Assembly (NCBI GenBank): GCA_903820085.1
Contig: CAIJGA010000008.1
Span: 186,001-250,000, forward strand
Length of the DNA: 64,000 nucleotides
DNA from: an uncultured Chlorobiaceae bacterium
GTDB taxonomy: Bacteria > Bacteroidota > Chlorobiia > Chlorobiales > Chlorobiaceae
Reading direction: 5' to 3'
The translations under genes were made by a program, and so were the position numbers. How positions within the stretch are numbered: position 1 is the first letter of the stretch; each line of letters opens with the position of its first letter. Under the pieces are notes generated by a model. It had not been told where the DNA came from. It did not search any database and saw only the letters and a program-made list of their open reading frames with translations. Of the stretch, positions 37,401 through 45,883 are shown piece by piece.

Positions 37401-38054
37401 TGTGCCTCTGAGAATTGGTGCATCAGGGCTCATACGGCGGTTTCGGTGCGCTATGACGAGATCATCGCTGATCATTGCTTTTATGATATCATCAGCAATG
37501 ACCTCTATTTTTGAAATTTCATGAGAGGTTCTGAATCCGTCGAAGAAATGAAGGAACGGGATTCTTGATTCAAGGGTGGCTGCCGCAGTAATGAGCGCCA
37601 TATCCATCACTTCCTGAACGGAACTGGAGGCAAGAAGGGCAAAGCCTGTTCCGCGCACCGACATGACGTCGCCATGATCTCCGAAGATCGAAAGTGCCTG
37701 CCCCGCAAGGGCACGGGCCGAGACGTGGATCAGGCAGGGGGTGAGTTCCCCGGCAATTTTATACATATTCGGAATCATGAGCAGCAGACCCTGCGATGCG
37801 GTAAAGGTGGTTGTCAGCGCACCGGTCTGCAAGGCTCCGTGCACCGCTGCAGCGGCACCGGCCTCACTCTGTAACTCATCAATTTTAGGGACGGTACCCC
37901 AAATGTTTTTTTTCCCTTCTGCAGCCCAAGCCTCAGAATACTCACCCATCGGTGATGCAGGAGTAATCGGGTAGACACAGATAACCTCACTAGTGCGGAA
38001 AGAGACATGAGCTAGTGCTTCATTTCCTTCCATTGTTTTATAAGTCCGGCTCAT
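34497..38054 (-). CDS. nifJ: Pyruvate:ferredoxin (flavodoxin) oxidoreductase, single chain
   Basis: A 1185-residue homodimeric enzyme fusing all domains: gamma and alpha pyruvate-binding N-terminus (NEALAHVSFRTSEVICVYPITPASPMGEYSE), the two-cluster ferredoxin domain (CIQCGKCALVCPHAAI, CTGCELCVHVCPV), and the TPP domain (ACSGCGETPYIKL, GGDGWAYDIGYGGVDH). It makes or splits pyruvate with CoA, CO2 and ferredoxin. In green sulfur bacteria it carries reductive pyruvate synthesis from acetyl-CoA. I start at ATG 38054 (MSRTYKTMEGNE). The frame runs open to 38285 but that extension lacks family features. The upstream gap to rlmB (281 bp) must hold both divergent promoters. Confidence 0.96.
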   Translation of the reverse strand: MSRTYKTMEGNEALAHVSFRTSEVICVYPITPASPMGEYSEAWAAEGKKNIWGTVPKIDELQSEAGAAAAVHGALQTGALTTTFTASQGLLLMIPNMYKIAGELTPCLIHVSARALAGQALSIFGDHGDVMSVRGTGFALLASSSVQEVMDMALITAAATLESRIPFLHFFDGFRTSHEISKIEVIADDIIKAMISDDLVIAHRNRRMSPDAPILRGTSQNPDVYFQGRETVNSYYNACAGITEKAMEQFGELTGRHYNLYEYYGAPDAERMIVLMGSGVEAARETAEYLNKQGEKVGVIHARLFRPFDIERFVKAFPATVKSVSVLDRVKEPGCAGEPLYLDTVNALLEGVQNGLIAKIPNITGGRYGLSSKEFTPAMIKSVFDNMASANPKNHFTVGINDDVTNTSLDYDRTFCIEPDEMFRALFYGLGSDGTVGANKNSIKIIGENTENYAQGYFVYDSKKSGSITTSHLRFGPHEIRSTYLITEAQFIGCHHWIFLEMLDLVKNLKQGGTLLLNTQYAPEQVWENLPKIVQERLISKEAKLFTIDAYKVAHASGMGQRINTIMQACFFAISGVLPREEAIEKIKSSIRSTYGKKGDDVVNQNIQAVDDTLSNLHPVTIGSVAESSKKLREPIVGEAPDFVCNVLAKIITGEGDDIPVSQLPADGTYPIGTAKFEKRNLAEEIPVWEADLCIQCGKCALVCPHAAIRAKVYDSKYLKNAPRTFNAAEAKGANWEGMKYTIQIAPEDCTGCELCVHVCPVRDKNNPERKALNMHEQKSLRETEVDNWNYYLNIPEYDRAKINIKLIKEQQLQEPLFEFSGACSGCGETPYIKLITQLFGDRLVIGNATGCSSIYGGNLPTTPYTTNAEGRGPTWSNSLFEDTAEFSLGFRISIDKQREYALEILQRIGSDIGETLTREILEATELTEPDIFEQRTRVAILKEKLRQMDSSDAKNLLSVADMLVKKSVWAVGGDGWAYDIGYGGVDHVTAGDKNINLLVLDTEVYSNTGGQASKATPKAAVAKFATAGRTVTKKDLGMISMTYGNAYVASVALGARDDQTLKAILEAEAYNGPSIIIAYSHCIAHGINMSTALDNQKAAVDSGHWILYRYNPDRLLEGKNPLMLDSKKPKIPVAQFLDMENRFRMLKKSHPSLAKEYYAAIQNEVDARWAQYEYLAARTFDEIK

Positions 38055-38335
38055 ACTGTCATCACTTGATTTGTTATTTTGAGAAAGGTATGTGCAGATC
38101 ACTGCAATAGAGCGCTCGAGGGAACTGCAAAGGTTTCGGTTGTAATCGACAAAAAGATGGCAAAGAACCAAATTGATGCGAGCTGAAAGGTAGCGAAAAA
38201 AAAATGATGTTTGGTAAAGATAATTAGATTCTGTTTTTTCTCCACAGAGAGCCTGAGAACCAAGATATATCCAGTATGGTTGCACAACAGGCCCTGATCT
38301 TTCTTATTTTAACCTACAAGAGGAAAAGAGGCTTT
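38055..38335. promoter_or_regulatory. Divergent promoter region of nifJ and rlmB
   Basis: This 281-bp gap separates two divergently read genes and must hold both promoters. AT-rich patches are visible near 38195-38245, and a TTGCAC hexamer at 38280-38285 could be a -35 element for rlmB, but the hexamer 17 nt later (CTTATT) is weak. AGAGG before the rlmB ATG is a good ribosome binding site. No operator is recognised. Confidence 0.35.
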
Positions 38336-39082
38336 ATGGACGCGGAACATTCCGAAAACATTGTCTATGGCAGGAATGCCGTACTTGAACTTCTCCAGCA
38401 AAAGCCAGAGAGCATCGAGAAGATTTACTTTCAGTTTAATACCTCTCACCCGAAACTCAAGGAAATTGTTATCACCGCAAGGCGCCTGAAGCTGGTGAGT
38501 GGCAAGGCCCGGCTTGAAAAGCTCTCACTGATTGCCGGAACAACAAAGCACCAGGGTGTTTGTGCCCTTATCAGCTCCGTTACCTATTACTCTTTGGAAG
38601 AGGTACTTGCAACCCCTCGCAATACGTTTCCGCTTTTTGTCGTACTTCAGGGACTTGATGATCCTCATAATATCGGTGCCATTATCAGAACTGCTGAAGC
38701 CGTTGCTGCAGATGCCGTTGTGCTGGTTGAAGGAAAAGGGGCACCGGTCAATGCGGTTGTTAACAAAGCCTCTGCCGGGGCGCTCTCCCACATGCGAATC
38801 TGCAAGGTAAAAAGCCTTGTTCGTGCACTGGAATTCCTGCACCAGTACAATATTCAGATTCTTGCGGCTGATATGGATGCGGAACTCAACTATACCGATA
38901 CCGACATGAAAAAAGCCACGGCCATTGTCCTTGGCATGGAGGGGAGCGGACTTGCGCCAGAAGCGCTTGAATTTTGCGACCATGTTGTCCGCATTCCTAT
39001 GGCCGGTTGCGTTGAATCCCTGAATGTCAGTGTGACGGCAGGTGTATTGCTCTACGAGGCCATGAGGCAGCGACTGGCATGA
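38336..39082 (+). CDS. rlmB: 23S rRNA (guanosine-2'-O-)-methyltransferase, RlmB/SpoU family
   Basis: A 248-residue SpoU-type 2'-O-methyltransferase with a trefoil knot. The three family motifs are visible: LDDPHNIGAIIRTAEA, LGMEGSGLAPEA, and the knot segment VESLNVSVTAGVLLYEA. The N-terminal substrate-binding domain begins NIVYGRNAVLELL, as in RlmB (Gm2251) and its TrmH cousins. I start at ATG 38336, which has an AGAGG ribosome-binding element, instead of the longer open frame from 38276. Target site is inferred from the family. Confidence 0.88.
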   Translation: MDAEHSENIVYGRNAVLELLQQKPESIEKIYFQFNTSHPKLKEIVITARRLKLVSGKARLEKLSLIAGTTKHQGVCALISSVTYYSLEEVLATPRNTFPLFVVLQGLDDPHNIGAIIRTAEAVAADAVVLVEGKGAPVNAVVNKASAGALSHMRICKVKSLVRALEFLHQYNIQILAADMDAELNYTDTDMKKATAIVLGMEGSGLAPEALEFCDHVVRIPMAGCVESLNVSVTAGVLLYEAMRQRLA

Positions 39083-39198
39083 ACGAACCCATTTGCCGGC
39101 TGATTTGACGGGATTACGAAAATATATTACCTTGCGTCTCACCACGATGAACCGTTATTTTTGTTGTTAACTCAATCAACATACTATTTCTCTCTGCC

Positions 39199-39582
39199 AT
39201 GACTATTCCAGAAGATCTTCGTTATACCAAAGACCATGAATGGATCAAACTGCTTGCAGACGGCAGTACCGCAATGGTCGGCATTACCGACTTTGCCCAG
39301 CATGAACTTGGGGATATTGTTTTTGTGGAGCTGAAATCGGCCGGAACAGTGCTGAAAGAACATGAAGTCTTTGGCACCGTCGAGGCGGTAAAAACGGTAG
39401 CCGATCTTTTTGCCCCGGTAGCCGGTGAACTTCTTGAATTGAACCCAGGGCTTGACAGTGCTGAAATTGTCAATCAGGATCCCTACAACGATGGCTGGCT
39501 GGTCAAGATGAAGGTTCAGAATCCGGCAGCAATTCATGCACTTCTTGATGCTGAGGCCTACCGTCAGCTCACCGGGGAGTAA
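39199..39582 (+). CDS. gcvH: Glycine cleavage system H protein
   Basis: A 127-residue lipoyl-carrier protein shuttling aminomethyl groups in glycine cleavage. The lipoylation Lys is in FGTVEAVKTVADLFAPVAGE, and LRYTKDHEWI at the start is typical. It lies 3 bp before gcvPA, so both are probably expressed as one unit. The lipoyl domain has the expected length and the conserved C-terminal segment NDGWLVKMKV. Confidence 0.96.
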   Translation: MTIPEDLRYTKDHEWIKLLADGSTAMVGITDFAQHELGDIVFVELKSAGTVLKEHEVFGTVEAVKTVADLFAPVAGELLELNPGLDSAEIVNQDPYNDGWLVKMKVQNPAAIHALLDAEAYRQLTGE

Positions 39583-39585
39583 GCA

Positions 39586-40929
39586 ATGCCATTCATTGTC
39601 AATACTGCAGCCGAAAGAGCGGAGATGCTTCGCACCATTGGTGTCAGCTCTTTTGATGATCTTATTGCGGATATTCCTGAAGAGATTCGCCTGAAAAGAG
39701 CGCTTGATCTTTGTCCGGCTTCAGATGAACCTGAGGTACGGAAACTGCTTGAGGCACTTGCCTCCGCTAACCGGAGTACGGCCGATTATGTCAGCTATCT
39801 TGGCGGAGGGGCTTACGATCACTTTATTCCCTCAGCTATCAAGGCCATAGTCTCTCGCAGCGAGTTCTACACCGCATATACTCCATACCAGGCAGAGGTT
39901 TCCCAGGGCACCCTGCAGGCGATTTACGAATACCAGAGCCTTATCTGCCGTCTTTATGAGATGGATGTAGCCAACGCCTCCATGTATGACGGGGCGACAG
40001 CCTTGGCGGAGGCGGTCTTGATGGCCATGAACGTTACCGGCCGCAATCAGGTTGTTGTGGCAGGCAAGTTGCATCCCTTCAACAGTTCCGTTCTGAAGAC
40101 TTACCTTGAAGCTGCTGGCCATAACGCAGTCATACAAAATGTTCTTGAAGATGGTATTGGCAGCATTGCAGCACTGAAGGAGCTGGTTGGCGATACGGTG
40201 GCCGCAGTGGTTGTTCAGCAGCCAAACTTTTACGGTTCGCTCGAAGAGGTTGAAGCGATTGGTGCCATTGCCCATGCAAACGGAGCGCTCTTTGTTGTTT
40301 CGGCTGATCCGCTTTCACTTGGTCTGCTTGCAGCTCCAGGAAGTTATGGCGCGGATATTGCAGTCGGTGAAGGTCAGCCCCTTGGTACGTTGCAAAGTTT
40401 CGGTGGTCCCTATCTTGGCATTTTTACAGTAAAACAGCAGCTTGTCCGCAAAATTCCCGGTCGGTTGGTTGGCATGACCAAAGACAGGGATGGCGAGGAT
40501 GGCTTTATACTCACCCTTCAGACTCGCGAGCAGCATATCCGGCGTGAAAAAGCCACATCGAATATCTGCAGCAATCAGGCGCTTAACGCTCTACAGGCAG
40601 CCGTCTACCTTTCACTGCTCGGCAAACAGGGATTGCAGCACGTTGCCGCACAATCAGCACAACGGGCGCACTATCTAGCCGGAAAAATTGCCGCTCTCCC
40701 GGGGTTTTCCCTGAAGTACAAGAGCCCTTTTTTCTGCGAGTTTGTTGTTGAAACGCCAATACCAGCTGCAGTCATCATTGAGAAGATGCTTGAACACAAG
40801 GTTTTTGCAGGCTATGACTTGGCCGCTCTCGGTGAAACAGGACTGCTTGTTGCGGTTACCGAGAAGCGCACCAGTACGGAGCTTGACAGCTTTGCAGAAA
40901 AGCTTGCAGCTCTAAGATTCGATGTATAG
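39586..40929 (+). CDS. gcvPA: Glycine dehydrogenase (decarboxylating) subunit 1
   Basis: A 447-residue subunit of the split P-protein, which decarboxylates glycine and passes the aminomethyl group to GcvH. Family segments are [13 protein letters not shown]-like ([13 protein letters not shown]), [23 protein letters not shown], and [38 protein letters not shown] in pieces. The PLP lysine lies in the partner subunit (GcvPB), which is not in the window; gcvT is also absent. A hairpin terminator follows directly and separates it from dapA. Confidence 0.95.
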   Translation: MPFIVNTAAERAEMLRTIGVSSFDDLIADIPEEIRLKRALDLCPASDEPEVRKLLEALASANRSTADYVSYLGGGAYDHFIPSAIKAIVSRSEFYTAYTPYQAEVSQGTLQAIYEYQSLICRLYEMDVANASMYDGATALAEAVLMAMNVTGRNQVVVAGKLHPFNSSVLKTYLEAAGHNAVIQNVLEDGIGSIAALKELVGDTVAAVVVQQPNFYGSLEEVEAIGAIAHANGALFVVSADPLSLGLLAAPGSYGADIAVGEGQPLGTLQSFGGPYLGIFTVKQQLVRKIPGRLVGMTKDRDGEDGFILTLQTREQHIRREKATSNICSNQALNALQAAVYLSLLGKQGLQHVAAQSAQRAHYLAGKIAALPGFSLKYKSPFFCEFVVETPIPAAVIIEKMLEHKVFAGYDLAALGETGLLVAVTEKRTSTELDSFAEKLAALRFDV

Positions 40930-40950
40930 GAGGTTCCGAGACTTGTCAGG

Positions 40951-40988
40951 CTTTTTGAGCTCCCGACCTGCTGGGGGAGCTCAAAAAG
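40951..40988. terminator. Bidirectional terminator between gcvPA and dapA
   Basis: Perfect 14-bp inverted repeat (40951-40964 with 40975-40988), core GAGCTCCC, ends with CTTTTT and AAAAAG on either side. It serves both convergent genes. Confidence 0.85.
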
Positions 40989-41007
40989 TTGAGAAAAGAG
41001 AGAGGTT

Positions 41008-41898
41008 TTAGAGAAGCCCCAGTAATTCCAGCTCCTGATCGATGAGTTGCTTGCTTGCCTGCGAAAGGGGCACAAGCGGCAACCGGTAGTTCTCTTCGAT
41101 CATCCCCATTCGAGCAAGAATGTACTTGACCGGTACGGGATTGCTCTCAATGAAGTTCAGTTTCAACAGCTTGCGATAGCGCCGGTTTATGGCTCTTGCC
41201 TCATCCAGATTGCCCGCTTTGACGGCATTGATCAGTTGCTTGATTTGGGATGGTATCTGGTTGGCTGCAACGGAAATCACTCCATCGCCACCCATGGCAA
41301 TAAAGGGCAGAATCAGTGAATCTTCACCGGTCAGAACGGAAAAATGCTCAGGCCTCTCTTCAAGAAGCTCTGAAATCTGGCTGAAATTCTCTGAAGCCTC
41401 CTTGACGGCCGCAATATTTTCAAAATCTCTCGCAAGCCGCAGAATGGTCGATGCCGCAACATTGCAGCCGGTTCTTCCTGGAACGTTATAGATGATAATC
41501 GGCACTGATACCGCCTCTGCAATGTGGCGGTAATGCTGATAGATCCCCTCCTGTGAAGGCTTGTTGTAGTAGGGTGCAACGGAAAGCAGAGCAGAAGCGC
41601 CAGCTTTTACGGCATTCTTTGCAAGCTCTACGGCATGTACGGTTGAGTTCGTGCCGGCACCTGCCGCCACAATGAGTTTTCCGCCAGCCTCATCCTTGAC
41701 GATACGGATAATGGCAAACTGTTCATCTTCGGAAAGGGTTGGGGATTCCCCCGTTGTGCCACAGGGTATAATGATATCGGTTCCCGCCTCAACGTGAAAC
41801 TGCACCAGTCTCCTTAATGCATCAGTATCAACCGCTCTGTCCTCCTTGAACGGGGTTACCAGCGCAACGGCAGTTCCTGAAAGGTATCGTGTAGACAT
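41008..41898 (-). CDS. dapA: 4-hydroxy-tetrahydrodipicolinate synthase
   Basis: A 296-residue class I aldolase that condenses pyruvate and aspartate semialdehyde, the first step of the lysine/diaminopimelate branch. The catalytic triad pieces are visible: Tyr and Arg in [10 protein letters not shown], Lys in IAAVKEAS, and the substrate loop [13 protein letters not shown]. Length is normal. Faces gcvPA across a terminator. No other lysine genes are adjacent. Confidence 0.96.
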   Translation of the reverse strand: MSTRYLSGTAVALVTPFKEDRAVDTDALRRLVQFHVEAGTDIIIPCGTTGESPTLSEDEQFAIIRIVKDEAGGKLIVAAGAGTNSTVHAVELAKNAVKAGASALLSVAPYYNKPSQEGIYQHYRHIAEAVSVPIIIYNVPGRTGCNVAASTILRLARDFENIAAVKEASENFSQISELLEERPEHFSVLTGEDSLILPFIAMGGDGVISVAANQIPSQIKQLINAVKAGNLDEARAINRRYRKLLKLNFIESNPVPVKYILARMGMIEENYRLPLVPLSQASKQLIDQELELLGLL

Positions 41899-42060
41899 AC
41901 TTGTTTCTCTAAACTTTACAAATTCAACTAAAAGCTCTGTTTTTGCGTTCCTTTTTTTAATCTGGAAGTTCAGGAATATACAGAGAAAGGCAATTTGTAA
42001 AACTGAATTTATCGCAAAAGAGTTCTAATCATCCAAAAGGACATGTGAACCTCATACTCA

Positions 42061-42090
42061 ACCCTCAATCAAATCAGGGTAATTGAGGGT
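42061..42090 (-). terminator. Possible terminator after DUF4405 gene
   Basis: ACCCTCAAT (42061-42069) pairs with ATTGAGGGT (42082-42090) across a 12-nt loop. It sits about 30 nt beyond the stop of the minus-strand cytochrome-like gene. No clear T-run follows, so strength is uncertain. Confidence 0.5.
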
Positions 42091-42120
42091 GTAAATGTTC
42101 AAGATAATTTTTTTGGAGCG

Positions 42121-42819
42121 TTAATGGCATGATGAACAACTCTGTCTTGTCCGGCGATGCAATTCGTCATCAGGTGCCTGCACATCGCTCACTGGTCTGC
42201 CGTTATTTTCGGTCACGATATTACTTGTTGTATCAGGATTGGATTCAAGTTCTTTGTCGCGGAATGCAAGATCCCCTGATGACGATGCACCAGCGGCGTT
42301 ATCCTGCCCGTCATCCCTATTTTGATTAAAAGCTTCGGGATATTCCTCATAGCCAGGTTGTTGCGAAAGCTCAGCAAGCGTCAACCGTTCAACAAGAGGC
42401 TTCGGGGCCTGTTTCGCGTTGGATTCCCATGATTTTGAAATTTGTTTGCCAAACTCAAGAATGCCCGAAAAAGGCTGGATACCGAAGTAGGTACCAAACC
42501 CAACAAACAACGAAAGCATGATGATCGTCGCCAGTTCCGCAGGACTTTTCAGCCTCTGGGTGCTCTTTGTTTTCAGATAGGAAAAGAATGCATGCCAGTT
42601 AACAAGAAAAAGATGGCCAAGAGAGAGCAGGGAAAAGGCGAATCCGAAAATGATATGCTGGTTCTGCCAGGCCGGTTTTGTAAGTCCGCCCATCTCCCAG
42701 ATAACTCCTGGACTTCTCCCTGGAAAAATATAGAGGATCACGCCTGAAATGAGAACCATAAGAAAAGAGAGAAAAAGTCCAAAGCTTGTAAATACCCGCC
42801 AACTGAAAGATTTGTTCAT
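42121..42819 (-). CDS. DUF4405-like membrane protein ending in a haem c motif
   Basis: A 232-residue predicted membrane protein. Three helices are visible: FTSFGLFLSFLMVLISG, a His-rich QHIIFGFAFSLLSLGHLFL, and ATIIMLSLFVGFGTYFG. The His in the second helix (QH, GH, NWH) could ligate b haem, as in DUF4405 proteins. A long polar, Asn/Asp-rich linker then ends in QSCSSCH with the stop codon immediately after His. The stop was confirmed by reading the codons. So the CXXCH is the last five residues. Start is ATG 42819; GTG/ATG options upstream are less likely. It may be a single-gene anaerobic redox unit. No partner cytochrome or dehydrogenase is next to it. Confidence 0.7.
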   Translation of the reverse strand: MNKSFSWRVFTSFGLFLSFLMVLISGVILYIFPGRSPGVIWEMGGLTKPAWQNQHIIFGFAFSLLSLGHLFLVNWHAFFSYLKTKSTQRLKSPAELATIIMLSLFVGFGTYFGIQPFSGILEFGKQISKSWESNAKQAPKPLVERLTLAELSQQPGYEEYPEAFNQNRDDGQDNAAGASSSGDLAFRDKELESNPDTTSNIVTENNGRPVSDVQAPDDELHRRTRQSCSSCH

Positions 42820-42965
42820 CGTGCGTCTCGTTTGAAAATTGTGATTAATTGATCTACACAATTTAAGACGCTCTTTTTTCGGATTTCCAGTGCTGTTGCT
42901 GCACGGCCAGGATGACTTGTAGCGATCAAGAAAGCCGGAAAGCTCGAATAGGGGCCTTCTGCCGG

Positions 42966-44684
42966 TTAATCCAGACCATTACATGGGCCTGCACCGGCCA
43001 CCATTTCGGCAGCGAGATTGAGTGATGATGGGGATATGTTCTTTCCGCTGATAAGCTGGGCTATGGCCCGCAGGTGGCTTTCACGGTCAAGAACGGTCAC
43101 TTCCGTAATGGTTCTGTCATCCTGAACGGATTTCTGTACTGAGAGGTGCAGATCGGCCATTGCGGCTATCTGCGGGAGGTGGGTGATGGCTATGATCTGG
43201 TGACGGAGTGAAAGGGCTTTCAGGCTTATTCCGACAGCTTCAGCAATACGACCGCTGATACCGGTATCTATTTCATCAAAAACAAGGATGGGCAGCTTTG
43301 CCGATGATGCCAGTGAGCTTTTTATGGCGAGCATGACCCTTGACACTTCTCCGCCTGATGCCACTTTGACGAGCGGTCTTGGCTTTTCGCCAGGGTTTGT
43401 GGAAATCAGGAATTCAATCCGGTCGTAACCGTTTGCCAGTGCTGCAAATATTTTTCCTTCGATTGTTATCTCTCCTTCGCCGCGCTCCTCGTGCGTGATG
43501 CTGACGATGAAGGTGGCGTTCGGTATGCCGAGACGGGCAAGATGCTCCTGTATGGCGCCCTCAAGGCGGTGTGCGGCCTCCTGCCGCTTGCAGGAGAGTT
43601 TCCCTGCATGGAGGGTGAGTTCTGCCTTTTGCGTCGTGATTTCCTGCTCAATGCGGGCGATCTCATCTTCAAGATTGTTTTCAAGGGCAATCCTTGCATC
43701 GATCTCGTCTCGCAATGCTATCAGTTCCGGGAGCGAACGGCCATATTTTTTGCAGGTGCGCTGGAGCAGGAGCTGGCGCTCACGCAGTGAGTCAAGCCTG
43801 ACGGGATTGAAGTCGATATTGGATGCATAGCTGCGGCTGAATCGGGAGAGTTCATCGACAATGCTTTTGGCTGTTCGGGTCTCCTCAAGATGAATGGCAA
43901 ACCGTTGGTCGATTCCGGCAAGCTTTTCAAGGGTATGAAGCGCCGTGCTGATTGAGGAGTAGACGGCGTGCTCGCTGTTATAGAGCAGGTCGCTCAGTGC
44001 GGTAGTGAGGGTGAAAAGGGTTTCAGCGTTTTCAAGCAGCGTTATCTCGGTCTCTGTAAACTCTTCTTCGCCGCTTTTCAATTCCAGCGCGTTGAGTTCG
44101 TTGAGCTGGAAATCAAGTATCTCTTTTTTGTCGTGGATTTGAGCAGCATCTTTTTTCAGCTGGAGCAACTGCTGCTGCATATCCTGGAGCAATGAGCGGG
44201 CTCTTCTGTAGGCGCTTACTTCCGTGTTGGTCTCACCGTATTCATCAAGAATGGTTTCGTGGGTGTCCGCACGAAGCAGGAGTTGGTGTTCATGCTGGCC
44301 GTGCAGGTCAATGAGCAGTTCTCCAACCTGTTTAAGAAGTGCGATGGTGCAGGGAGTGTCGTTGATGAAGCAGCGCGATTGACCGGCTGACGAGAGTTCT
44401 CTGCGGAGAATAAGTTCCTGCGTCGGCTCAATATTTGCCGTCGACAGCAACGCGCTGATCCTTTCACTACCGGCATTGGTCAGAACCGCTTCAATAACTG
44501 CCTTGTTTGTCCCCGACCGCACCAGATCGCTGCTTGCCCTCTCTCCAAGAACAAGATTCAATGCTCCGATAAGGATTGATTTTCCTGCACCGGTTTCTCC
44601 GGTGATAATGGTTAATCCGGGCCTGAACTCAACAGATAGCTCCTGAATCAGGGCAAAATTTCTGATATAAAGGCTGAAAAGCAT
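42966..44684 (-). CDS. recN: DNA repair protein RecN
   Basis: A 572-residue SMC-like ATPase involved in double-strand break repair. Walker A is ITGETGAGKSI near residue 30, the coiled-coil middle follows (QLLQLKKDAAQIHDKKEILD), and the C-terminal ATPase half has ASGGEVSRVMLAIKSSL and LVFDEIDTGISGRIA. I prefer ATG 44684 (MLFSLYIRNF), since the longer GTG start at 44699 adds five residues. The gene begins a few bases after tatA and is probably co-transcribed with it. Confidence 0.95.
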   Translation of the reverse strand: MLFSLYIRNFALIQELSVEFRPGLTIITGETGAGKSILIGALNLVLGERASSDLVRSGTNKAVIEAVLTNAGSERISALLSTANIEPTQELILRRELSSAGQSRCFINDTPCTIALLKQVGELLIDLHGQHEHQLLLRADTHETILDEYGETNTEVSAYRRARSLLQDMQQQLLQLKKDAAQIHDKKEILDFQLNELNALELKSGEEEFTETEITLLENAETLFTLTTALSDLLYNSEHAVYSSISTALHTLEKLAGIDQRFAIHLEETRTAKSIVDELSRFSRSYASNIDFNPVRLDSLRERQLLLQRTCKKYGRSLPELIALRDEIDARIALENNLEDEIARIEQEITTQKAELTLHAGKLSCKRQEAAHRLEGAIQEHLARLGIPNATFIVSITHEERGEGEITIEGKIFAALANGYDRIEFLISTNPGEKPRPLVKVASGGEVSRVMLAIKSSLASSAKLPILVFDEIDTGISGRIAEAVGISLKALSLRHQIIAITHLPQIAAMADLHLSVQKSVQDDRTITEVTVLDRESHLRAIAQLISGKNISPSSLNLAAEMVAGAGPCNGLD

Positions 44685-44702
44685 GGGCGGATATCGCACA
44701 TA

Positions 44703-44912
44703 TTAGCTTTGACTTGAAGAGGACTCTTTTTCCGGTTTCGTTTTTTTATCTGTTGCCGAGTTAAATTCTTCTTCTATCTCATTCTGGGCTTTCTTGAACT
44801 CCTTCATCCCTTTTCCAAGCCCTCTGGCAAGCTCCGGAAGTTTTTTGGCGCCGAACAACAGCAGAATGATAAGCAAAATAAGAATGAGTTCCTGTCCGCC
44901 TAATCCAAACAT
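44703..44912 (-). CDS. tatA: Sec-independent translocase subunit TatA
   Basis: A 69-residue twin-arginine translocase pore protein. The N-terminal helix carries [35 protein letters not shown], shown here in parts: the FGAKKLPEL hinge and the amphipathic helix [11 protein letters not shown] are typical, followed by a charged tail. GGAGGAACACC is a strong ribosome-binding site. TatA rather than TatB is suggested by length and the hinge. tatC is not in the window. recN starts just after it. Confidence 0.92.
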   Translation of the reverse strand: MFGLGGQELILILLIILLLFGAKKLPELARGLGKGMKEFKKAQNEIEEEFNSATDKKTKPEKESSSSQS

Positions 44913-45021
44913 TGGTGTTCCTCCGGGAATTTACAATCATAAAAAGAGTACATCTCACCATTTATATAAACAATATGCCAGCCTAAACCAACTCTTTTCA
45001 GCGGTTTCAGGCTCTCTTTGG

Positions 45022-45660
45022 TCAATAGCGGGCAAGGATGGTTTCTCCGGCGCGGGTTCTCTGACCAGGCTGAACCAGTACGGTTGCTGAAGGGGGGAGA
45101 ATGACATCGACTCTTGAACCGAACTTGATCATACCGAATCTCTTGCCGATGGTGACACTCTCTCCCTTTTGCAGTTGACAGACAATTCTTCTTGCCAGAA
45201 AGCCGGATATCTGGCTGAATCGGACCTCTATTTCTCCGTTGTTTATGCCGATTTCCATTTTTTCATTGCTCTCCATGCTGCGAGGGTCAAAAGCCATCAG
45301 GAACTGGCCGGAGCGGTATCGAAGGTGGGTGACTTTGCCGCTGAGCGGTACGCGGTTGACGTGAACGTTAAAGGGTGACATGAAAATACTGACGAGCATT
45401 GAGGGTTTGCCGGAAGCGTTCTCGGCATGTTTTTGAACAAGAAGAATCTTGCCGTCGGCAGGTGCTACAATGATACCTTTTTCATCGGGTGTCTTTCGTT
45501 TCGGGTCACGGAAGAAATAAAGGGTGAAGATGAGTGCCGAGGCGGAAGTCAAAAGGAGTACTATTTGTGCTCCGAAAGGAAAAATCATCGCGGCAGCGCC
45601 AAGGGCCATGCAGAGGAGAAGCACTTTGATGATGGTGCTGTAGCCGTAGGAAGTAAACAT
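45022..45660 (-). CDS. psd: Phosphatidylserine decarboxylase, archaeal/short type
   Basis: A 212-residue membrane-associated enzyme that makes phosphatidylethanolamine from phosphatidylserine. Two N-terminal hydrophobic segments precede FFRDPKRKTPDEKG and the ADGKILLV motif. The pyruvoyl cleavage site is the Gly-Ser of MIKFGSRVD near the C-terminus, in place of LGST in the long form. I start at ATG 45660 (MFTSYGYS); a further 14-codon extension to 45702 is unsupported. pssA is not next to it, unlike the usual psd-pssA pair. tatA follows after about 110 bp. Confidence 0.9.
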   Translation of the reverse strand: MFTSYGYSTIIKVLLLCMALGAAAMIFPFGAQIVLLLTSASALIFTLYFFRDPKRKTPDEKGIIVAPADGKILLVQKHAENASGKPSMLVSIFMSPFNVHVNRVPLSGKVTHLRYRSGQFLMAFDPRSMESNEKMEIGINNGEIEVRFSQISGFLARRIVCQLQKGESVTIGKRFGMIKFGSRVDVILPPSATVLVQPGQRTRAGETILARY

Positions 45661-45883
45661 CTTTTTTCGTCTCTTGCCGGTTATTTTATGATAAGCTCCC
45701 ATATGATAATTATTTATCTTAAACCTGATACAAACCGGACAGGTTTTTTTCGTTTATTTTGCAATTTCTCTTAAGAATTCTCTTTTTGGTACCTGCATCG
45801 GCGAATGAGAGAATAAAAACAACGTGATATTTCTTGTCATAAAGAGTTAACAGCCTTTAAAAGGGATCAGGAGTAGTGAAGAG

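Noticed and set aside
38280-38308. Promoter for rlmB with TTGCAC and CTTATT
   Set aside because: The -10 hexamer matches only three of six consensus bases, so it is not listed as a separate promoter.
42121-42819. Truncation of a larger multi-haem cytochrome by frameshift
   Set aside because: The sequence beyond the stop was read; it holds only a hairpin and no further CXXCH in any frame.
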